This document shows, piece by piece, positions 5,181-8,690 of a stretch of 8,690 bases of DNA (the first letter of the stretch is position 1; every line of letters starts with the position of its first letter). The stretch is from assembly GCA_012516115.1 (NCBI GenBank), contig JAAYXC010000188.1, positions 1 through 8,690 of the forward strand, read 5' to 3'. Source of the stretch: Bacillota bacterium. GTDB taxonomy: Bacteria; Bacillota; UBA4882; JAAYXC01. A program made the position numbers and the translations under genes. The notes under the pieces are model-generated. The model searched no databases, was not told where the DNA came from, and saw only the letters and a program-made list of their open reading frames with translations.

Positions 5181-6035
5181 ATGGAATGGCTGGCACGCAT
5201 GGAGAAGGCCCTTGACTATCTGGAGGACAACCTCCAGGGCGAACCGGACATCCGTGAGGCCGCCAGGGTGGCCTGCTCGTCTCCGTTTCATTTCCAGCGG
5301 ATGTTCTCCTTCCTGACGGGGATGACCGTGGCGGAATATCTCCGCAAGCGGCGGCTGACCCTGGCCGCCCGCGAGCTGGCCTCCTCGGGGGCCCGTGTCC
5401 TGGACGTGGCCATGAAATACGGCTACGATTCGCCGGAATCCTTCGCCAAGGCCTTCCGCAAGCTGCACGGAGTCAGTCCCTCGGCGGCGCGCGCGCCCGG
5501 GGTCGTACTCAAGGCCTATCCGCGCATATCCTTCCATCTTTCCTTGAAAGGGGATCGGGACATGGAGTATCGCCTCATCGAACAACCCGGGTTCACCATC
5601 GTCGGCCGGAGCATCAGGACCACCACTCGCGACCAGGAGAACCTCCGCCGCATTCCGAGGTTCTGGGATGAATGCTGCGCCAGCGGCCTGGGGGAACGGC
5701 TGCGCCGTATCGGAGGCGACCTGCTGGGTGTCTGCATGGAGTTCAGCCCGGACATGGAGGAGTTCACTTACGTGATCGGGGTTAGGTGGACGGGCGGCAG
5801 CCCCCCGGCCGATCTGGAGAAAAAGGAGATCCCGGCGGCGACCTGGGCCGTTTTTACCTCGGTAGGACCGCTGCCGGACGCGATCCAGAAGGTCTGGGAA
5901 CGGATCTTCAGTGAGTGGTTCCCCGCCGCCGGCTACGAACACGCCGACGCGCCGGAGATCGAAGTCTACCCGCCCGGGGACGGCCAGGCCCCGGATTACC
6001 GCTGCGAAGTCTGGCTTCCGGTCGTCAATAAGTAA
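5181..6035 (+). CDS. AraC-family transcriptional regulator with GyrI-like effector-binding domain
   Basis: A 284-aa DNA-binding regulator with the Rob-like order: AraC helix-turn-helix pair first, small-molecule domain second. Residues about 6-105 are the two HTH motifs, the first around DIREAARVACSSPFHFQRMF (23-42) and the second around RVLDVAMKYGYDSPESFAKA (72-91), ending in the typical HGVSPSAAR. Residues about 127-283 form the GyrI-like/AraC_E_bind domain (MEYRLIEQPGFTIVGRS at the start, YEHADAPEIEVYPPGD near the end), which binds hydrophobic or cationic ligands in known members such as Rob and BltR-type proteins. The ATG is set by GAGGAGGGG about 6 nt upstream; a second in-frame ATG is at codon 7. 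No efflux pump accompanies it except the divergent small membrane protein, so its target is unknown. Codon use is GC-rich like the core genes. Confidence 0.93.
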   Translation: MEWLARMEKALDYLEDNLQGEPDIREAARVACSSPFHFQRMFSFLTGMTVAEYLRKRRLTLAARELASSGARVLDVAMKYGYDSPESFAKAFRKLHGVSPSAARAPGVVLKAYPRISFHLSLKGDRDMEYRLIEQPGFTIVGRSIRTTTRDQENLRRIPRFWDECCASGLGERLRRIGGDLLGVCMEFSPDMEEFTYVIGVRWTGGSPPADLEKKEIPAATWAVFTSVGPLPDAIQKVWERIFSEWFPAAGYEHADAPEIEVYPPGDGQAPDYRCEVWLPVVNK

Positions 6036-6302
6036 GCCAAGAGGACCGGCCCCTTGTCCCCGCACCATCTCCACCAGCTCCGGGGCTTTCTTCCGCCAAA
6101 CCGACTACGATCCTTCTCCCGCCTGCAGAAATACCGCCAAAAAGAGACGACCTGCCTCCTAACCGACTCACTCGACTCGTCTTAACCAGGAGGCAGGTCG
6201 CTCCTTATGCCACCTTATTAACCCTTTCTACTTCTTCTCTCCCTTTCTCTTGTCGAGAAACGAGCATAACTTTACTCGATCTAAAAGCATGGGTTGGCAA
6301 AT
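6036..6302. other. Non-coding gap between the AraC-type regulator and the tRNA-Cys terminator
   Basis: No credible gene is seen here. The gap holds a 13-bp-stem hairpin (6148-6200), a competing hairpin arm (6208-6215) and a small hairpin TTTCTC/GAGAAA (6244-6260). The 6200-6260 part is a pyrimidine-rich tract on the + strand. Confidence 0.5.
6139..6200 (-). terminator. Long-stem hairpin with U-tract on the minus strand
   Basis: CGACCTGCCTCCT (6148-6160) and AGGAGGCAGGTCG (6188-6200) are exact inverted copies, 13 bp, with a 27-nt loop. Reading the minus strand, the stem is followed by TCTCTTTTTGG, a good termination tail; on the + strand the tail is poor. It would stop minus-strand transcripts before they run antisense into the AraC-type gene and could give weak termination for that gene. 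It lies about 100 nt beyond the tRNA-Cys terminator. Confidence 0.65.
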
Positions 6303-6334
6303 AAAAAAGCTCGGGCCGGAGAAATCCCGGCCCG
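6303..6334 (-). terminator. Intrinsic terminator of the tRNA-Val/Gly/Cys operon
   Basis: Minus-strand CGGGCCGG (6334-6327) pairs with CCGGCCCG (6319-6312) around loop GATTTCT. A run of six T residues follows within AGCTTTTTTATTT. It starts 12 nt after the CCA of tRNA-Cys. Confidence 0.9.
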
Positions 6335-6345
6335 CCTTAAATCCC

Positions 6346-6420
<75 letters not shown>

Positions 6421-6471
6421 TTAAATTGGCCAAACGGCCGACCCGGAACGGATCGGCTTTATAAACGAGAA

Positions 6472-6546
6472 TGGAGCGGAAAACGGGATTCGAACCCGCG
6501 ACCCCCGCCTTGGCAAGGCGATGCTCTACCGCTGAGCTATTTCCGC
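6472..6546 (-). tRNA. tRNA-Gly (anticodon GCC)
   Basis: A 75-nt cloverleaf with the CCA encoded. The acceptor arms GCGGAAA and TTTCCGC pair perfectly. Anticodon stem TCGCC/GGCGG with loop TTGCCAA gives anticodon GCC, reading GGC and GGU. It complements the TCC-type glycine tRNA at 1766-1841 and is the middle gene of the operon. Confidence 0.97.
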
Positions 6547-6608
6547 TCGATGCAAGAGATAAAATAACATATTTCACGGGAGTTGTCAACTCCCCGACCG
6601 ACCTTTTC

Positions 6609-6684
6609 TGGTGGGGGGAGCCGGACTCGAACCGACGACCCCCTCCTTGTAAGGGAGATGCTCTCCCAGCTGAGCTATCCGCCC
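6609..6684 (-). tRNA. tRNA-Val (anticodon TAC) with one acceptor-stem mismatch
   Basis: A 76-nt cloverleaf with the CCA encoded and discriminator A. The D arm has GCTCAGCTGGGAGAGC, the anticodon stem TCTCC/GGAGG holds loop CTTACAA with anticodon TAC, and the T arm has GTCGG TTCGAGT CCGGC. The acceptor 5' strand is GGGCGGA but the 3' strand is TCCCCCC, so position 4 (C, at 6681) faces position 69 (C, at 6616); the other six pairs are intact. It is the first gene of the operon, 11 nt after the -10 box. Confidence 0.94.
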
Positions 6685-6695
6685 CTCTCACCCCT

Positions 6696-6724
6696 ATTAT
6701 AAGCAAAAAAAGAAAGCCCGTCAA
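6696..6724 (-). promoter_or_regulatory. Consensus promoter of the tRNA-Val/Gly/Cys operon
   Basis: On the minus strand TTGACG (6724-6719) and a perfect TATAAT (6701-6696) are spaced by 17 bp, and tRNA-Val begins 11 nt later. The -35 box lies in the loop and arm of the preceding gene's terminator, and the spacer contains that terminator's T-run. Confidence 0.9.
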
Positions 6725-6732
6725 AGGGCTTT
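6705..6732 (-). terminator. Intrinsic terminator of the aroA-PHP-67 aa operon
   Basis: Minus-strand AAAGCCC (6732-6726) pairs with GGGCTTT (6719-6713) around loop TTTGAC, and CTTTTTTT follows (T-run 6711-6705). It begins 9 nt after the stop codon of the 67-aa gene and is superimposed on the tRNA-Val promoter. Confidence 0.88.
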
Positions 6733-6741
6733 CCGTTCTTT

Positions 6742-6945
6742 TCACCGCATGGCGCCTTTTCGCACCAGACCGGAAGATAACCTCTCGACGCCCGCTTTGG
6801 TCCGTGCCCGTTCGTACCAACCGAGACAGGCCAGGCCGATTAACCCCACCGCCTCGTTGGCCGTCAGACCTCCCCGGACATACCAACGAAAAATACCCCG
6901 CGTCTTCTCGCTCAAAAAAGAGTCCGCCTCGTGCGCGGTTTGCAT
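6742..6945 (-). CDS. Small 67-aa protein of unknown function, last gene of the aroA operon
   Basis: I do not recognise this family. Support for a real gene is good: GGGAGG lies 5 nt before the ATG, the start is 30 bp after the stop of the PHP gene in the same direction, and an intrinsic terminator follows the stop at once. The protein begins with a charged helix-like part (HEADSFLSEKTRGIFRWYVR), then a moderately hydrophobic segment (about 27-43, TANEAVGLIGLACLGWY) too weak for a sure membrane helix, and a basic tail (RARTKAG, GLVRKGAMR). One cysteine is present. No signal peptide or metal motif is visible. It may be a helical adaptor or regulator; that is only a guess. Confidence 0.7.
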   Translation of the reverse strand: MQTAHEADSFLSEKTRGIFRWYVRGGLTANEAVGLIGLACLGWYERARTKAGVERLSSGLVRKGAMR

Positions 6946-6975
6946 GACGCCCTCCCGGAGCCGAGACTACTACCA

Positions 6976-7860
6976 TTATTCCCAGCTATTCGCCGAAATA
7001 TACAACTTCCCCAGGAAAGCGGGGGCCAAAGGACCGCGGGCGTGCCGGACCAAAGCCAGGACACTCGCGCCTTCGCAGGTGGCCAGGCCGAGCGAAGGGC
7101 CGTTCGGCTCCCCGTGAAAATCCGAACCACCCGTGGGCACGAGCCCGTAGGTAGAAGCCAGACGGCGATAAAAGGCGGTCTCTTGGGCGGAATGGAGAGG
7201 ATAATCGGTCTCCAGGCCCACCAGACCCACGGCTACCAATCGCGGTATCAGCTTCGGGTTTCCCATCCGGCCGGGATGGGCCAGGACGGGAACACCACCG
7301 GCGGCCAGGGCCAAGCGAATGGCCTCCTCCGTGGCCAATTCCCGATGGGGTACATAGGCCGGGGCGCCGGGGACGAGGTAGGCGCGGAAAAAATCCTCCG
7401 CCTTTTCCCGAGGGATGACGCCCGTCTCCACCAGGGCCCGGACCAGGTGGGGCCGGCCGATGTAAGGGCCGTTGGCCCGGGCCCTTACCGCTTCCCAGGC
7501 AAGGTGGTAACCGAGCGCGTTAAGCCTGGCCACCATTTCTTCGGCGCGGGCCAAGCGATCGTGGGTCACCTCGGCCAGCCGGGCCCGGAGTTCCGGATGA
7601 CGGTGATCGATGAAATAGGCCAGGATATGAACCTCAAACCGGTCGTAGTCGGTGGTCAATTCCACCCCCGGAATAACTGGATAACCCTCTTCCTCCGAGG
7701 TGGTCAATGCTTCTCCCAGGCCGTCCACCGTGTCGTGGTCGGTCACGGCGATCCCGGCCAAGCTGCGTCTTTTGGCCAGGACCACCAGTTCTCGCGGGGA
7801 GAGAAGCCCGTCCGAAGCGCGGGTATGGGTATGGAGATCAAACCGAAGGTGGTTCTTCAC
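6976..7860 (-). CDS. PHP-domain metal-dependent phosphoesterase (YciV/TrpH-like)
   Basis: A 294-aa member of the PHP superfamily, close in size and layout to YciV/TrpH proteins, which are known as 3',5'-nucleotide bisphosphate phosphatases and 5'-3' exoribonucleases acting on short RNA. The metal ligands of the TIM-barrel fold are visible: H10 and H12 in FDLHTHTRASDG with D17, D41 and H42 in VTDHDTVDG, E67 in PGVELTTD, H78 in EVHILAY, H138 in IGRPHLVRAL, H195 in VLAHPG, and D247 and H249 in GSDFHG. The frame is open further upstream, but the family begins just before the first HTH motif, so I take GTG 7860-7858 as the start, with AGAGG about 8-9 nt upstream inside aroA. This makes a 23-bp overlap with aroA and implies coupled translation. 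The precise substrate here is inference; a related histidinol-phosphatase-like activity is the main alternative. Confidence 0.9.
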   Translation of the reverse strand: MKNHLRFDLHTHTRASDGLLSPRELVVLAKRRSLAGIAVTDHDTVDGLGEALTTSEEEGYPVIPGVELTTDYDRFEVHILAYFIDHRHPELRARLAEVTHDRLARAEEMVARLNALGYHLAWEAVRARANGPYIGRPHLVRALVETGVIPREKAEDFFRAYLVPGAPAYVPHRELATEEAIRLALAAGGVPVLAHPGRMGNPKLIPRLVAVGLVGLETDYPLHSAQETAFYRRLASTYGLVPTGGSDFHGEPNGPSLGLATCEGASVLALVRHARGPLAPAFLGKLYISANSWE

Positions 7861-8690
7861 CGCATTCTGCCTCTTCGATGATGGTCGCTCCCAGACGTCG
7901 TAAATCGGCGAAAAATCCGGGGTAAGACTTCCCGACGTGCTCGGCCCCATCGATGACCAGGCCACGTTCGGCACGGAGTCCCACCGCGGTAAAGGCCATG
8001 ATCAACCGGTGATCCTGGTGAGCGGAAAGAGTAGCGCCCCCGGGAATGCTTCCGGAGCGGCCTTTCACGATCAATTCTTCCCCGCGGGGAAAAAGCTCCA
8101 GACCTGCCCGGCGCATTTCCGCAGCAAAATCGCCCAGACGGTCGGATTCTTTGAAGCGTAGATGACCGACGCGGGTAAAGACCGAGTCCCCTTCGGCAAA
8201 GGCCGCGACCGTGGCCAGACTCAAGACGGCGTCGATGGCCCGGTCGCCGTCGAAGACGATCCCCCGTAGAGGTCGGCCACCTTTGATCTTTATCCGGTCT
8301 GATTCAACGATCAGTTCGGCACCCATGGCGACCAGGGCTTCCAACGCCGACCGCTCGCCCTGGGCATCCGGGAGGAGACCGGTGATCGTTACCTCCCCCG
8401 GTACCAGGGCCGCCGCCGCCAGGACGGCCATGGCCCCGGGATAGTCGCCGTTGACCGTAAACCGGCCGGGACGGTAACGCTGGCCGCCGGGTACCTGGAA
8501 GAGGAGGCGCTCCCAGTCGGCCTCCACCCGGATTCCGGCCTGCGCCAGCACCTCCAAGGTCGTGCGCACCGCATCTGGGGAACGGAGCCCTTCCATGACC
8601 TGGATGGTTAAACCATCGGGTAAAAGCGGGGCCAGAAAGAGCAAGGCACTGGTAAATTGAGAACTGACCGTACCCCGCACCTCCACCTGG
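7838..8690 (-). CDS. aroA: EPSP synthase (3-phosphoshikimate 1-carboxyvinyltransferase), C-terminal two thirds
   Basis: This enzyme joins phosphoenolpyruvate to shikimate-3-phosphate, the sixth step of the shikimate pathway to aromatic amino acids. The window holds about 284 residues of a protein that is normally near 430, with the 5' part beyond the right edge; the GTG near 8686 is internal, not a start. Family landmarks appear in order: SSQFTSALLFLAPL (shikimate-phosphate binding), GDYPGAMAVLAAA, the catalytic aspartate region FDGDRAIDAVLSLATVAAFA, HLRFKESDRLGDFA, AHQDHRLIMAF, and the late lysine motif HVGKSYPGFF. All the key positions I can align are kept, so the enzyme looks functional. 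The tail EEAECGEEPPSV overlaps the start of the PHP gene by 23 bp, placing both in one transcript with the 67-aa gene. Confidence 0.95.
   Translation of the reverse strand, partial: QVEVRGTVSSQFTSALLFLAPLLPDGLTIQVMEGLRSPDAVRTTLEVLAQAGIRVEADWERLLFQVPGGQRYRPGRFTVNGDYPGAMAVLAAAALVPGEVTITGLLPDAQGERSALEALVAMGAELIVESDRIKIKGGRPLRGIVFDGDRAIDAVLSLATVAAFAEGDSVFTRVGHLRFKESDRLGDFAAEMRRAGLELFPRGEELIVKGRSGSIPGGATLSAHQDHRLIMAFTAVGLRAERGLVIDGAEHVGKSYPGFFADLRRLGATIIEEAECGEEPPSV

Noticed and set aside
5087..5215. Short plus-strand frame before the AraC-type gene as a leader peptide gene
   Set aside because: It has only a weak ribosome-binding site, overlaps the regulator start out of frame and shows no recognisable leader features.
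5070..6074. Minus-strand open frame of 334 codons over the AraC-type gene
   Set aside because: GC-rich shadow frame; the opposite strand encodes a clearly recognisable AraC/GyrI protein with a good ribosome-binding site.
6139..6300. Complete T-box riboswitch on the minus strand
   Set aside because: Only a partial AGGTGGCA resemblance is present; the ACCGCG half of the core, stem I and a downstream aminoacyl-tRNA synthetase or amino-acid gene are all missing.
6931..7881. Plus-strand open frame of 316 codons over the PHP gene
   Set aside because: Gly/Gln/Arg-rich shadow of a gene whose metal-binding motifs are all on the minus strand.

Overview
The window reads as a stretch of Gram-positive (Firmicutes, probably Clostridia-type, possibly thermophilic) chromosome carrying the end of an integrated element. 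The grounds are sigma-A-like promoters (TTGACA/TATAAT), strong purine-rich Shine-Dalgarno sites, six tRNA genes that all encode their CCA end, compact hairpin-plus-U terminators and GC-rich core genes. No 16S rRNA or other species marker is present, so the taxonomy is inference.

Left part (1-1560): an AT-rich control region, then a complete tyrosine integrase on the + strand. The left edge holds what may be the first codons of a minus-strand gene. Around the integrase are repeats that look like recombination or control sites. There are four GGGA-headed decamers in exact 10-bp register just upstream. A perfect tandem 12-mer lies just downstream, and an inverted copy of it lies about 1.46 kb away near the left edge. 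The integrase gene runs into the 3' end of a tRNA-Arg, a classic integration setting; the far end of the element lies outside the window.

Middle (1560-4640): a minus-strand tRNA-Gly(TCC)-tRNA-Arg(TCT) unit with a clear promoter and terminator, then a stand-alone CheY-type response regulator (minus). A 409-bp AT-rich gap separates it from a + strand gene for an unrecognised 141-aa basic protein with its own promoter and terminator. Next is a badly decayed ABC exporter (minus) that has lost most of its membrane domain and its Walker A region, then tRNA-Leu(TAA) with promoter and terminator.

Right part (4640-8690): a small putative single-pass membrane protein (minus) lies divergent to an AraC-type regulator with a GyrI-like effector domain (+). 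It is followed by a 13-bp-stem hairpin with an attenuator-like alternative fold. A minus-strand tRNA-Val(TAC)-tRNA-Gly(GCC)-tRNA-Cys(GCA) operon comes next, whose promoter is interleaved with the terminator of the operon upstream. That operon is aroA (partial, shikimate pathway), a PHP-family phosphoesterase overlapping it by 23 bp, and a 67-aa protein of unknown function.

I see no clear new multi-gene system. The best leads are the repeat architecture around the integrase, the terminator/promoter overlay before tRNA-Val, a C:C mismatch in the tRNA-Val acceptor stem, and the unknown 141-aa protein.
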